Below the pieces are notes generated by a model, which was given only the letters and a program-made list of their open reading frames with translations, did no database searches and was not told the origin of the DNA. This document shows, piece after piece, positions 19,228-28,500 of a stretch of DNA of 64,000 bases (position 1 is its first letter; each line of letters begins with the position of its first letter). The stretch comes from F23-D06 sp963603365. GTDB lineage: Bacteria; Bacteroidota; Bacteroidia; Bacteroidales; WCHB1-69. Position numbers and translations under genes: made by a program. The stretch covers positions 19,803 through 83,802 of the forward strand of contig CAVCMI010000025.1 of the NCBI GenBank assembly GCA_963603365.1, read 5' to 3'.

Positions 19228-19896
19228 TCAATCTTTTCCCGAAAGCACTATCACGAATTCTCCTTTCACCTCTTTTTTAGAGAAATGTTCGATGGCTTCT
19301 GACAAGGTGCCTCTGAAGGTGTCCGCATATATTTTGGATATTTCTCTGGAGATTGAGATGCGGCGGTCTGGTCCCATGATTTCGGACATTTTTTCCAGCG
19401 ACTTGAGCAGACGGTGCGGGGATTCATACAATACGGAGGTCTCTTCAGTTTCCGAAAGGCGTTTCAGGAGGCTCTCTTTTCCTTTTTTGTGGGGCAGGAA
19501 GCCGTGGAAATAGAAACTGCTGCATGGCAGCCCCGACTGAATGAGCGCCGGCACGAAAGCCGTGGCGCCGGGGAGGCACTCCACATCTATGCCCTCGGAG
19601 ATACATGCCCGTACCAGCAAATAGCCGGGGTCGGAGATGCCCGGAGTGCCCGCATCACTCACCAGCGACACTTGGCTGAGTCCCTTTATCTGGCTGACAT
19701 AGTGTGCGGTTTGCCCATGCTCGTTGAAGATGTGATAGGGTGCGCAGCGTTGTACAATGTTGTAATGCCTAAGCAGGTTTCCGGTGGTGCGGGTGTCTTC
19801 GCAGAGTATCAGGTCTGACCCCCTAAGGACGTTAAGCGCCCGGAGCGTGATGTCTTCCATGTTCCCTATCGGGGTCGGTACAATGTAGAGTTTCAT
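19228..19896 (-). CDS. rsmI: 16S rRNA (cytidine-1402 2'-O)-methyltransferase RsmI
   Basis: 222 residues from the ATG at 19896 (MKLYIVPTPIGNMEDITLRAL, the canonical RsmI start). An upstream in-frame start at 19974 would read through the tRNA-Leu end and its terminator and is rejected. Motifs: CEDTRTTGNLLRHY, SDAGTPGISDPGYLLVRACI, and FYFHGFLPHKKGKE. It is a tetrapyrrole methylase-fold enzyme that methylates the ribosomal decoding centre together with RsmH. The terminator just upstream makes it independent of the tRNA, so its promoter is probably read-through or undetected. Confidence 0.95.
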   Translation of the reverse strand: MKLYIVPTPIGNMEDITLRALNVLRGSDLILCEDTRTTGNLLRHYNIVQRCAPYHIFNEHGQTAHYVSQIKGLSQVSLVSDAGTPGISDPGYLLVRACISEGIDVECLPGATAFVPALIQSGLPCSSFYFHGFLPHKKGKESLLKRLSETEETSVLYESPHRLLKSLEKMSEIMGPDRRISISREISKIYADTFRGTLSEAIEHFSKKEVKGEFVIVLSGKD

Positions 19897-19909
19897 TATT
19901 ATGTGGTTT

Positions 19910-19942
19910 ATAAAAAGAAAAGAGGAGCCTTTGTGGCTCCTC
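19910..19942 (-). terminator. Terminator behind tRNA-Leu
   Basis: GAGGAGCC (19942-19935) pairs perfectly with GGCTCCTC (19929-19922), loop of 5, followed on the minus strand by TTTTCTTTTT. It lies 3 nt past the tRNA 3' end. Confidence 0.9.
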
Positions 19943-19945
19943 CGG

Positions 19946-20027
19946 TGCCCGGAACAGGACTTGAACCTGCACACCTCGCGGCATACGCACCTGAAACGTA
20001 CGTGTCTACCAATTCCACCATCCGGGC
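19946..20027 (-). tRNA. tRNA-Leu (anticodon CAG)
   Basis: 82 nt. The acceptor stem GCCCGGA pairs with TCCGGGC and the discriminator is A. The D arm contains GGTGGAATTGGTAGACAC, typical of leucine tRNAs. Anticodon loop TTCAGGT with CAG, a long variable arm (type II), and T loop GGTTCAAGTCC. CCA is not fully encoded. Its first base is also the last base of the queG TAG stop codon, so it is probably released from the DUF4292-queG transcript. Confidence 0.96.
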
Positions 20028-20938
20028 TAGGTAGTTTTTTGTTTAGTCAATATCGCACGACTTATCTTATCATACTTCCTCCGTGCGACGGGAGTGTTTC
20101 CAAAATAAGTTTTGAAATCCTCAACAGTGAGTGTTTCCAAATCCTCATTTTTGAGTTGCAAAAATAAAGAACTTTCCGGTACGCTCGGCAAGGGTTGACA
20201 ATTTTTTTTGTTGCGGGGGCAAACGTCTTGGCAACAGTCGCAGCCGAAGAGCAGAGGACTCTTTTCAAATACTTCAAAATCAGTGTTTTTATTCTCTATT
20301 GTTTGGTATGCAAAACAGCGTTCAGCATACAGTTTGTAGGGCTCGAGCGCGTGTGCCGGACAGTGGTCAATGCATAGCCGGCAGTCGCCGCAGTCTGATT
20401 TTTTCGGAGAATCATACGCGTCTGTCACGCAATTTGTCAATATGGTCCCGATTACGAAAAAGGAGCCCTGGTCGTTGTGGACGAGGCTGTTTTTGCCGAT
20501 GCAGCCCACCCCCGCCGTCGCCGCCCAGTTCTTTTCGGAGATGCAGGAACTGTCCACTGTGATCCGGCTTTGCATGCCGGGGCTGTGCTTTTCAAGTGCG
20601 GCCAGCATTTGCTGTGCTTTCCTTTTTACAAGTGTGTGGTAGTCTTCTATCCAGGTGAAGCGCGCCATCCGGTACTTGTCGCTGGCGGGCGTGCCGGCAA
20701 TGCGGTAGTCAAGTGTGAGAACGATTACACTGCGGCAGCCGGGCAACAGCAACTCGGGGTTGAAACGTTTGTCGATGTCCCTTTCCAGAAAGTGCATGTC
20801 TGCCTGACGCCCGTCAGCCAGTGCCTCTGCGAAAAGCTGTTTGGCCTCGGCAAGTTCGCCTGCAGGGGCAATGCCGCATGCGGAGAATCCGGATGCAAGG
20901 GCTGCTGCCTTGACTGCGGTGGACGGGAGTGTGGTCAA
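20027..20938 (-). CDS. queG: Epoxyqueuosine reductase QueG
   Basis: 303 residues. Contains the B12-binding region (EKNWAATAGVGCIGKNSLVH) and two [4Fe-4S] sites from the cysteines of CGDCRLCIDHCP and CDCCQDVCP. It reduces epoxyqueuosine to queuosine in tRNA. The only sensible start is a TTG at 20938 that overlaps the TGA stop of the DUF4292 gene (TTGA); no ATG or GTG lies near the expected N terminus. The TAG stop shares its G with the first base of tRNA-Leu. Confidence 0.93.
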   Translation of the reverse strand: MTTLPSTAVKAAALASGFSACGIAPAGELAEAKQLFAEALADGRQADMHFLERDIDKRFNPELLLPGCRSVIVLTLDYRIAGTPASDKYRMARFTWIEDYHTLVKRKAQQMLAALEKHSPGMQSRITVDSSCISEKNWAATAGVGCIGKNSLVHNDQGSFFVIGTILTNCVTDAYDSPKKSDCGDCRLCIDHCPAHALEPYKLYAERCFAYQTIENKNTDFEVFEKSPLLFGCDCCQDVCPRNKKNCQPLPSVPESSLFLQLKNEDLETLTVEDFKTYFGNTPVARRKYDKISRAILTKQKTT

Positions 20939-21588
20939 AACGACAGTTTTTTGAATTTCTTTGGGATGCGTATGCCTGTAGGCCCAGGCATGTTGAAACG
21001 CACGACTTTAATGCGGGCGGTTATTTCTATGAGCCGGTCAAGGTCTTGCAGTCGCAGGGTCGTGAAGAAGGAACGGGCGGAATCCATGGCTGCGTAGTCG
21101 TGGTAGGAGCAGGAAAAGCCGGTGTTGGCCAGCGCTTTTTCGCCGTCTCCGTTAAAGATGTCTTGAAGGTTTTTGAGACTGACGGGCCTTTTGAGCATTC
21201 TGTGCAGCGGGGCATACGAACCTTTGTAATATTGGGATGTCAGCATGTTGACGTAGGTGACGGTGTCGGGGGTACACACGATGCGCATCACTTCGATGCC
21301 GTGGGCGTTGACGTTGAGGTAGAGGATGCTGTCAATCCGGTTCACATAATAGAAGCTGCAGCTTCTCACGCCTCCGGTGTCGGCAATGTCAGCCTTGCCC
21401 CGGTATGAAATCCAGCGGTAACTGCGGGCCAAGGGCGGCAAGGTGTCAAGGTTTTCATACTCCGTGCTTTGAGTGTCTGATGTGTCAGGCAGCGACTGCG
21501 CCGGCAACAACAAGGGAAGCCCCGCAAGAAGAAGCAGCCACCAGATCTTAAGGTTCGGACGGGGATTGTGGGGATTGTATTTCTGCAT
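20935..21588 (-). CDS. DUF4292-like exported protein (LolA/LolB-type fold)
   Basis: 217 residues with a basic start and long hydrophobic stretch (IWWLLLLAGLPLLLPAQS), so exported; no lipobox cysteine is seen. The mature part has SYRWISYRGKADI, FYYVNRIDSILYLNV, TPDTVTYVNMLTSQYYKGSYAPLHR, and a C-terminal IKVVRFNMPGPTGIRIP, typical of DUF4292 proteins, which resemble outer-membrane lipoprotein carriers. Somewhat shorter than the common form. It is translationally coupled to queG by a 4-nt overlap. Function unknown. Confidence 0.75.
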   Translation of the reverse strand: MQKYNPHNPRPNLKIWWLLLLAGLPLLLPAQSLPDTSDTQSTEYENLDTLPPLARSYRWISYRGKADIADTGGVRSCSFYYVNRIDSILYLNVNAHGIEVMRIVCTPDTVTYVNMLTSQYYKGSYAPLHRMLKRPVSLKNLQDIFNGDGEKALANTGFSCSYHDYAAMDSARSFFTTLRLQDLDRLIEITARIKVVRFNMPGPTGIRIPKKFKKLSF

Positions 21589-21662
21589 GGTCGGTGTTGT
21601 TCGTGTTTCGTATAAAGAGCCCCTCCTTTACAGACTTCGGGGCTTGTGGTGTCAAGGTCAGA

Positions 21663-21694
21663 AATGGCGGATGCCGTACGGCATCCCTGCCATT
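21663..21694 (-). promoter_or_regulatory. Perfect 18-bp palindrome in the DUF4292 leader
   Basis: GGATGCCGTACGGCATCC (21669-21686) is a perfect dyad. It is extended by AATGGC (21663-21668) and GCCATT (21689-21694) with a 2-nt bulge. It lies between the likely -7 box (21712-21719) and the start at 21588: an operator or a stable RNA hairpin. Confidence 0.5.
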
Positions 21695-21711
21695 GTTCTG
21701 TCTTGAGGCTG

Positions 21712-21719
21712 CAAAAGTA
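21712..21719 (-). promoter_or_regulatory. -7 box for DUF4292-queG-tRNA unit
   Basis: TACTTTTG on the minus strand, about 123 nt upstream of the start at 21588. No -33 match. Confidence 0.45.
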
Positions 21720-22032
21720 TTCCTTTTTTTCGTGAAACGGCATCAGATGCCCCTGTTTTTTCGGACGCCGCATCTTTGAGACACTCGCTCGCCCGGTTGT
21801 CTCTGTAAAAGTCAAGGGCAAGGATGGCATCGGGGAGGTGCGGAATGTCAAAAGGTCTTTTGCGTCCGGTTTTTTGCCGGAATGACACGATGCCCGAGGA
21901 GGCCGAGATCGGACAGAGGGGGGCTACAAATAGTTACTTTTTAATCGATAATGATATAAAATACAGACATACAATAAGATAACCAACAATCATTTTTTCA
22001 ATCGCAAAAAAAGGAGCGAATTAAAAAAATGA
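21720..22032. other. Gene-free stretch between divergent promoters
   Basis: No open frame here has convincing codon structure or family resemblance. Bases 21940-22030 are strongly A/T-rich, as expected just upstream of a promoter. The neighbouring palindrome and the two -7 boxes are listed separately; nothing else is seen. Confidence 0.6.
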
Positions 22033-22040
22033 TACTTTTG
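22033..22040 (+). promoter_or_regulatory. -7 box for the acyl-CoA dehydrogenase/thiolase unit
   Basis: TACTTTTG, 92 nt upstream of the ATG at 22133, following an A/T-rich stretch. No -33 TTTG at the right distance. Confidence 0.5.
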
Positions 22041-22132
22041 CCGCGCCGATTTCTCCGGGCTTTGGCTAAAGGACTTCACAGAACCCAGGGAATCCGGTGT
22101 ACGATTGTTAATCATGAAGTCCGGTGTTATAT

Positions 22133-23437
22133 ATGGAAATTAAAACTGTCACTGTGTTGGGGGCAAACGGAACAATGGGCATGAATGTTTCTGCAATATT
22201 CGCGTCTTTTGGACAAGCCACCGTGTATATGGTGAGCCGTGACCTGGAAAAATCGAAGAAAGCTGTATTGAAAGCCGGAAAGACTGTTAAGGCTGACAGC
22301 ATTGTGAACCACCTGATACCGGTGGACTACAGTTCGCTTGCTGAATGTGTAAGCAAGTCTGACCTCGTGTTCGAGAGTGCAGCAGAGAATATGGAGTTGA
22401 AGAGGGACCTTCATTCCCGGATTGGCAAAAGTCTCCGCAAAGGCGCCGTCGCCTGCACGGGATCTTCCGGTCTCTCTATAACCAAATTGGCCGAGTGCTA
22501 TCCTGAAGAGCTCAGAAGCCAGTTCTTCGGCATCCATTTCTTTAATCCGCCATACCAACTGACCCTTTGCGAACTTACGGCTTCGCCCTATTCCGACAAA
22601 CTGCTGTACGGGAAAATCAAAGAGTATCTCACCGGTGTCCTTTACCGAACGGTGGCTGAAAGCAAAGACTTCCCCGCGTTCCTCGGAAACCGCATCGGCT
22701 TTTATGTGATGAACGAGGCCTTGCAGTATGCTGAGAAATATGCTGACAAGGGCGGTGTTGATTACATTGACGCAATTCTGGGACCATTCTCCGGCCGTAC
22801 TATGCCGCCGATTACTACGGCTGATTTCGTCGGTCTGGATGTTCACAAGGCTATTGTAGATAATCTTTACGAGAATACGAATGATTATGTGCATGAGGCT
22901 TTTGTGCTGCCCGCATACGTCCAGCATCTGATAGGCCAGAATAAATTGGGCAGGAAGTCAGGCGAGGGCTTGTACAAACTTGTCCGCAACGAAAACGGTG
23001 AAAAGAGGCAAATGGTTTATGACATCAGGACTGATTCTTTCCGCGATGTCGTCAAATACGACTTCCCTTTCGCAGACAAAATGAAGAACTGCCTTAAGGA
23101 AAGCGATTACGACGGCGCTTTCAGAGCGTTGGTAGAGGACAATTCGCAGGAAGCAAAGATTTGCCTTGAGTTCCTGCTCCGCTATGTTGTATATGGCCTC
23201 TATACGGCCGAGCATGTAGGTTTTGACATTATGGTGGCTGATGACGTGATGGCAACCGGTTTCACCTGGTGTCCTCCCTTTGCGATGATGGAGGCTTTCT
23301 CCAAGGTGTGCGATTTGCCACAGCTGATGAAGTCGCATCTGACCCCTGAAACCATGCAACAGGTGGATCTTGACCGCATCATTGCTGAACACAAGCGCTC
23401 AAAATATGACTACAGACCATTCTTTAAGGCAAAATAA
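22133..23437 (+). CDS. 3-hydroxyacyl-CoA dehydrogenase family protein
   Basis: 434 residues from the ATG at 22133 (MEIKTVTVLGANGTMG); an in-frame GTG at 22124 is less likely. The N-terminal NAD-binding Rossmann fold has VLGANGTMG. The catalytic region has SSGLSITKLAE and GIHFFNPPY (the usual HFFNP), and the helical C-terminal domain begins at FPAFLGNRIGFYVMNEA, with DFVGLDV and GRKSGEGLY. It oxidises 3-hydroxyacyl-CoA to 3-ketoacyl-CoA or the reverse. It is longer than the usual 280-residue short form, with a duplicated C-terminal helical part, but has no crotonase domain. Followed 27 bp on by a thiolase. Confidence 0.9.
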   Translation: MEIKTVTVLGANGTMGMNVSAIFASFGQATVYMVSRDLEKSKKAVLKAGKTVKADSIVNHLIPVDYSSLAECVSKSDLVFESAAENMELKRDLHSRIGKSLRKGAVACTGSSGLSITKLAECYPEELRSQFFGIHFFNPPYQLTLCELTASPYSDKLLYGKIKEYLTGVLYRTVAESKDFPAFLGNRIGFYVMNEALQYAEKYADKGGVDYIDAILGPFSGRTMPPITTADFVGLDVHKAIVDNLYENTNDYVHEAFVLPAYVQHLIGQNKLGRKSGEGLYKLVRNENGEKRQMVYDIRTDSFRDVVKYDFPFADKMKNCLKESDYDGAFRALVEDNSQEAKICLEFLLRYVVYGLYTAEHVGFDIMVADDVMATGFTWCPPFAMMEAFSKVCDLPQLMKSHLTPETMQQVDLDRIIAEHKRSKYDYRPFFKAK

Positions 23438-23464
23438 GTTTAACAGGACAAGATTTAGTTAGAT

Positions 23465-24715
23465 ATGAACAATAAAGTATATGTTCTGGGCGGCGCCCAG
23501 ACGGATTTCGAGAGAAACTGGAAGAAAGAAGGGAAAAACATGATTGCCATCTTGCGGGAAGCCGTGGAAGATGGTTTTAAAGGCGCAGATTTCAGCTACG
23601 ATGAAATGAAACGCCTGAACAAAGACAACCGGGTTGCCGCTTTTGTGGGCAATTTCATTGCAGAGCTGTATGTCGACCAAGGTCATCTTGGCGCTTTCCT
23701 GACAGAGGTGAGTCCGGCTTTCTATGGCGTTCCATCTGCACGATACGAGGCCGCCTGCGCTTCCAGTTCTGTGGCTTTGGATGCCGCAATTACCAAGATT
23801 GCCTCCGGCGAATACGACGTTTGCGTTGTCGTTGGCTGGGAAATCATGAAGTCTGTTGATACTAAAACCTGCGGCAGCATCTTAGGCCGTGCCGCCTATT
23901 ACGAGAAAGAAGGAAAAGGCCTTGACCTCCCCTTCCCGAAATTGTTCGGCAGGCTGGCTGATGCTACGCTTGACAAATACGGCATAGACAAAGAGCGTTA
24001 TCTCAATGCCTTGGCCGCTATTTCAACAATCAATTATGCTAATGCAAAACGCAACCCGTTGGCACAGACCAGAAAATGGTTCATGAGTTTTGAAGAGGCT
24101 TCTCACCGCGGAACAGAGTCGAATATGTGTGTCGGCGGTCTGCTGGGCGTATCTGACTGCTCTCAAGTGACCGACGGTGCGGCCGTGGTGGTTCTTTGTT
24201 CTGAAAAATACTTGAAAGAACGCGGCTTCCGCAACAAACCCATTGTGAAGGGATACGGCCACCGTACGGCTCCGCTGCTCTTCGACAAGAAGATTGCTGA
24301 CAATGCCGGCTCTGCGTATGTGCTCCCTTGGACCCGCCAAGCTTGCCTCGATGCCTATAAACGTGCCGGCATGACCATCGATGACATTGATGTCTTCGAG
24401 ACACACGACTGCTTCACGTCGAGTGAGTATGCAGCCATTTCGGCTTTCGGCATAACCGATCCCGGAAAAGAGTACGAAGCTGTGGAAAACGGCACGATTG
24501 CCTTTGACGGCAAAAAGCCGATCAACCCCTCCGGCGGTCTTATCGGCTGCGGACACCCGGTAGGCGCTTCCGGCGCCCGGATGTTCCTGGACCTCTATAA
24601 GCAAGTCTCTGGCAATGCCGGCGACTATCAGGTCACGGGCGCCAAGAATGCGATGATGCTGAATATCGGCGGGTCGGCAACCACAAACTATGTGTTCATT
24701 GTTGGCCAAGAATAA
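23465..24715 (+). CDS. SCP2-type thiolase / acetyl-CoA acetyltransferase-like
   Basis: 416 residues. The nucleophile is Cys98 in EAACASSS. The histidine motif is ETHDCFTSSE and the C-terminal loop GGLIGCGHPVGASG. In place of the second catalytic Cys motif (CxGGG) of biosynthetic thiolases, the end reads MLNIGGSATTN, the pattern of SCP2-type thiolases. It probably cleaves or forms 3-ketoacyl-CoA with the product of the upstream dehydrogenase. Two hairpins follow its stop. Confidence 0.88.
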   Translation: MNNKVYVLGGAQTDFERNWKKEGKNMIAILREAVEDGFKGADFSYDEMKRLNKDNRVAAFVGNFIAELYVDQGHLGAFLTEVSPAFYGVPSARYEAACASSSVALDAAITKIASGEYDVCVVVGWEIMKSVDTKTCGSILGRAAYYEKEGKGLDLPFPKLFGRLADATLDKYGIDKERYLNALAAISTINYANAKRNPLAQTRKWFMSFEEASHRGTESNMCVGGLLGVSDCSQVTDGAAVVVLCSEKYLKERGFRNKPIVKGYGHRTAPLLFDKKIADNAGSAYVLPWTRQACLDAYKRAGMTIDDIDVFETHDCFTSSEYAAISAFGITDPGKEYEAVENGTIAFDGKKPINPSGGLIGCGHPVGASGARMFLDLYKQVSGNAGDYQVTGAKNAMMLNIGGSATTNYVFIVGQE

Positions 24716-24735
24716 CAGATCCTATTATCATAAAA

Positions 24736-24770
24736 GGTCCAGACCATAAGTATGTCTGGCCAAAGTTTTT
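24736..24770 (+). terminator. Terminator 1 after the thiolase
   Basis: CCAGAC (24739-24744) pairs with GTCTGG (24754-24759), extended by GG/CC past one bulged T, then AAAGTTTTT. Confidence 0.65.
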
Positions 24771-24785
24771 AAGAAGTTGAAGTTG

Positions 24786-24829
24786 AAAACGGGCCGGCAC
24801 CTGCAAAGGATGCCGGCCCGTTTTGTTTT
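24786..24829 (+). terminator. Terminator 2 after the thiolase
   Basis: A perfect 14-bp stem (AAAACGGGCCGGCA, 24786-24799, with 24811-24824) and 11-nt loop, followed by a T-rich run. One of the strongest hairpins in the window. Confidence 0.85.
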
Positions 24830-24922
24830 GCCTACCCTTGACAATGCTGCACCATAGTGAAAAACGGACAGTTGAAACAGGGCAAAGACGATGAACGGCT
24901 GATTCCTGAGTCCTGACTTGGT

Positions 24923-24955
24923 TTTGACGGACAGCCATAGTTTTTTGTATTTTTG
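24923..24955 (+). promoter_or_regulatory. Full Bacteroidota promoter for ruvA
   Basis: TTTG (24923-24926), 21-bp spacer, TATTTTTG (24948-24955), 23 nt before the ruvA ATG. Matches the TTTG-N19-21-TAnnTTTG consensus. Confidence 0.75.
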
Positions 24956-24978
24956 CAGCCTTTTTAACATAACAGAAG

Positions 24979-25572
24979 ATGATTTATTACCTGAAAGGGA
25001 AACTGATAGAGAAAAACCCGGCTTACGTCATATTGGAAACGGCTGGCGGCGTGGCTTTTTATGTCAACATTTCGCTGGCTACGTTCTCCCGGCTGGGCAA
25101 TGAGAACGACGAGGTGACGCTGCTCACCCACTATATAGTGAAAGAAGACGCACAAGTCCTTTACGGCTTTGCAGACGAGGAGGAACGGGAGTTCTTCAAA
25201 CTGCTGCTGACGGTGAACGGCATAGGCCCCAATACGGCACGGCTGATTCTCTCCTCCATGAGCGTAGGCGAGGCTACGAACGCCATAGCAACCGAAGACG
25301 TAAAGGCCATACAGTCTGTCAAAGGCATCGGGGCGAAGACGGCACAGCGGGTGATTGTAGAGCTGAAAGACAAGGCCGGAAAGGCCACATGGAGCAAGAC
25401 GCCGAAAATTTCCGCATCGTACAATATTAACCGACAGGAAGCGTTATCTGCCTTAATTGCTTTGGGATTCCCAAAAAATGCCGCTGATGCGGTTCTGGAC
25501 AAGGTCATCAAAGCAGACGGTGTTAATGTAACGGTAGAAGACCTGATAAAACGGTCTCTGAAATTATTATAG
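24979..25572 (+). CDS. ruvA: Holliday junction branch migration protein RuvA
   Basis: 197 residues. An N-terminal OB fold (MIYYLKGKLIEKNPAYVILE), two helix-hairpin-helix motifs (VNGIGPNTA and VKGIGAKTA), and a C-terminal domain III that contacts RuvB (RQEALSALIALGFPKNAADAVLDKVI). It binds four-way junctions and guides RuvB. sprA starts 15 bp downstream, so the two are likely co-transcribed. Confidence 0.96.
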   Translation: MIYYLKGKLIEKNPAYVILETAGGVAFYVNISLATFSRLGNENDEVTLLTHYIVKEDAQVLYGFADEEEREFFKLLLTVNGIGPNTARLILSSMSVGEATNAIATEDVKAIQSVKGIGAKTAQRVIVELKDKAGKATWSKTPKISASYNINRQEALSALIALGFPKNAADAVLDKVIKADGVNVTVEDLIKRSLKLL

Positions 25573-25587
25573 GATCGAAAAAAACAA

Positions 25588-28500
25588 TTGGAACTGACAA
25601 ACTGTAAAAACATTATATTTAGTGTTCTTCTGGCATTTCTGTTTCTTGCCGTGAACCAGCATGCCGCCGGAACCGTCCTCGTGCCGGGAAATCCCGTCGA
25701 GGATATGCCTTTCCAGATTCAAGGCAACCTGATGCCGCCGGACACCGACCCTCCGGCAAAACCTCAGTTGAACAACAATCCGTTGCAGAACACTACGGCC
25801 AGTCCGTTCAGGCTTAAAGACCCTCCGGGAGTCGGGCCTGTCATCCAATACGACCCGCTTACCAATACTTATAATTTCCAGTACATGACCGGCAACACCC
25901 CCTTCGGGGCAGGTGCCTATATGGATGTGAACGAATTTATTGACTATGACCTCCGCAAAAGCATTGATGACTATTGGCATTCACACGGAACCAGTTTCTC
26001 CGGCAGCAACCGCAAGGGCGGCGGCCTGATCCCGGAGCTTCATGTCGGCGGCGACCTCTTCGAAGGCATCTTCGGCAGCAATACCATCGACATCCGCCCC
26101 TCCGGCAATGTGGAGGTCAAGTTCGGCGTCGCTTATAATATGATTGACAACAAAAGCCTGCCCGAAAAGCAACGCCGCACTTTCCGCTTCGACTTCGACG
26201 AGGATATCCAACTAAACCTGCTTGCAAAAATTGGAGACAAGATTGACTTCAACCTGAATTATACGACCGATGAACTGACGGTCAGCAACAACCAGGACTG
26301 GGTGAAACTCAAGTACGCCGGCAAAGAGGACGACATTCTCCAGCTGGTGGAGTTCGGCAATGTGACACTGCCCATAAACAGCACGCTCATCACCGGAAGC
26401 CAGAGCCTGTTTGGCGTAAAAACCCAACTCAAGTTCGGCAACCTTATGGTGACGGCAATAGCTGCACAGAAAAAAGGCACTTCCGAAACGGTTACCATCA
26501 CAGGCGGAGCGTCCGAAGAGGAGTTTTATTTCAAGGCTGACGAGTACGAAGAAAACAAGCATTTCTTCCTCGGCCAGTTTTTCCGCGACCATTACAACGA
26601 GTATATGAGCACGCTTCCGCTCGTGGGCTCACCCATTGTTATCACTAAAATCGAGGTGTGGCGCACAACCGTAGGCGCCGCTACGACAGACAACCGGAAC
26701 ATTGTCGCATTCACAGACCTCGGCGAAGCCTCGCCCTCCTCGTCAGCCATCCAGTACGACAACCGCTATGCGGGCGGCCAGTACCCCGACAACCGCATCA
26801 ATACTTTGCCGGCAGTGGTTGACACTTCGATGATCCGCAACCTCTCAACCGTGACCAACAATCTGCGCGCCGTCGGGATGAAAGCCGGATCAGACTACGA
26901 GAAAGTGGAAAGCGCCCGGCTGCTCAGCGCCTCCGAATACACGTTCAATTCCAAACTTGGCTTCATATCGCTCAACTCGGCCCTGACATCTGACCAGGTG
27001 CTCGCCGTGGCATTCCAATATACGGTCATCGGCGACACTGCCGTCTATCAAGTCGGCGAGTTCTCCAATGAGGTGTCCGCCCCGAACTGCCTCCGGGTGA
27101 AACTCTTGAAAAGCACGACACTCAATACAAAGTCCGCTCTCTGGAAATTGATGATGAAGAACGTGTACAGCCTGTCTGCGTACCAAATCTCTTCGGAGAA
27201 GTTCAGGCTCAACATCTTGTACAACGGCGATTCTGACGGTATCGCCAACGGCTTTTTCACCAAAGGGAAAAACAAGGGCGTTGCGCTTATCCGCTTGATG
27301 GGGCTCGACCGGCTGAACCAGCAGCAAGACCCTTCTCCGGACGGCATTTTCGATTTCATAGACGGAGCACAGACCGCAGGCGGTACCATCAATGCCTCCA
27401 ACGGCCGTGTGTTCTTCCCGACTATTGAGCCATTCGGCAAAGACCTGCGGGCAATTTTTGACGCAGATGAAGCAGACCTTGCCGAACAGTACGCTTTCGA
27501 TTCGCTTTATACGATGACGAAAACCCAAGCCCAGCAGATTACCAACAAGAACAAATTCTACCTCGAAGGAAGTTACCGGTCATCGTATGGGTCTGAATAC
27601 CACTTCACCTCCACAAATGTGGCAGAAGGTTCTGTCGTGGTGATGGCAGGCGGCATCAAACTGACAGAGAACATTGACTATACCGTCAACTATGACATGG
27701 GTACGGTGACTATCATCAATCAGGGTATCCTCAGTTCAGGCACGCCCATCTCGATAACAATAGAGGGGGGTGATGACTATGCGGCAGACAAGAATATGTT
27801 CGGTGCCACCTTTGACTATACGATTTCCAAGAATTTCAATGTCGGCGCCACTTTCCTGAATCTCCGCGAACGTCCGGAAACCAACAAAGTTAACTATGGC
27901 GATGAGCCGATCAACAACTTCTTGTGGGGCATGAATTTTGCCAATAAGACAGAATTGCCGTTTGTGACCAAGGCCATAGACAAGCTGACTTTCCACAGCA
28001 CTACAGCCCAGTCGTTCCTCAATCTTGAGGGCGAGTTTGCACATTTTGTGCCTGGACATGCTAAGGTGATAGGCAAGACGGGGACAACCTATATCGATGA
28101 TTTTGAGGCTGCAAAGTCCACGATTGACTTGACCACCTTCTCGAATTGGAAACTGGCGTCCACACCGCAGGGTCAGCTTGACCTGTTTCCGGAAGCGCAG
28201 GCCTATAACACCGAAGACGGTTCCAGAAAAAAACTCTCATACGGCTATAACCGCGCTCTCCTCTCCTGGTATATCATTGACCCGCTTTTCTATAACGGAA
28301 CGAGTTCCACCCCTTCAAACCTCACCGCCGCCGACCTCTCTCAGCCGTATGCCCGCGCCGTTTACGAACCGGAACTCTTCCCCTATAAAGACCGTTCGGG
28401 AACGACGGCTCTCACCACTTATATGACAGTCTTCAATATGGCGTTCTATCCGTCAGAAAGAGGTCCTTACAATTATGATGTGGCCGGTGAAGAGGGCTTT

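Noticed and set aside
19897..19974. N-terminal extension of rsmI
   Set aside because: It is translated from the tRNA-Leu end and terminator; the canonical MKLYIVPTPIGN start is at 19896.
21658..21888. Minus-strand 76-codon open frame in the gene-free gap
   Set aside because: It includes the palindrome and -7 box and has no recognisable protein pattern.
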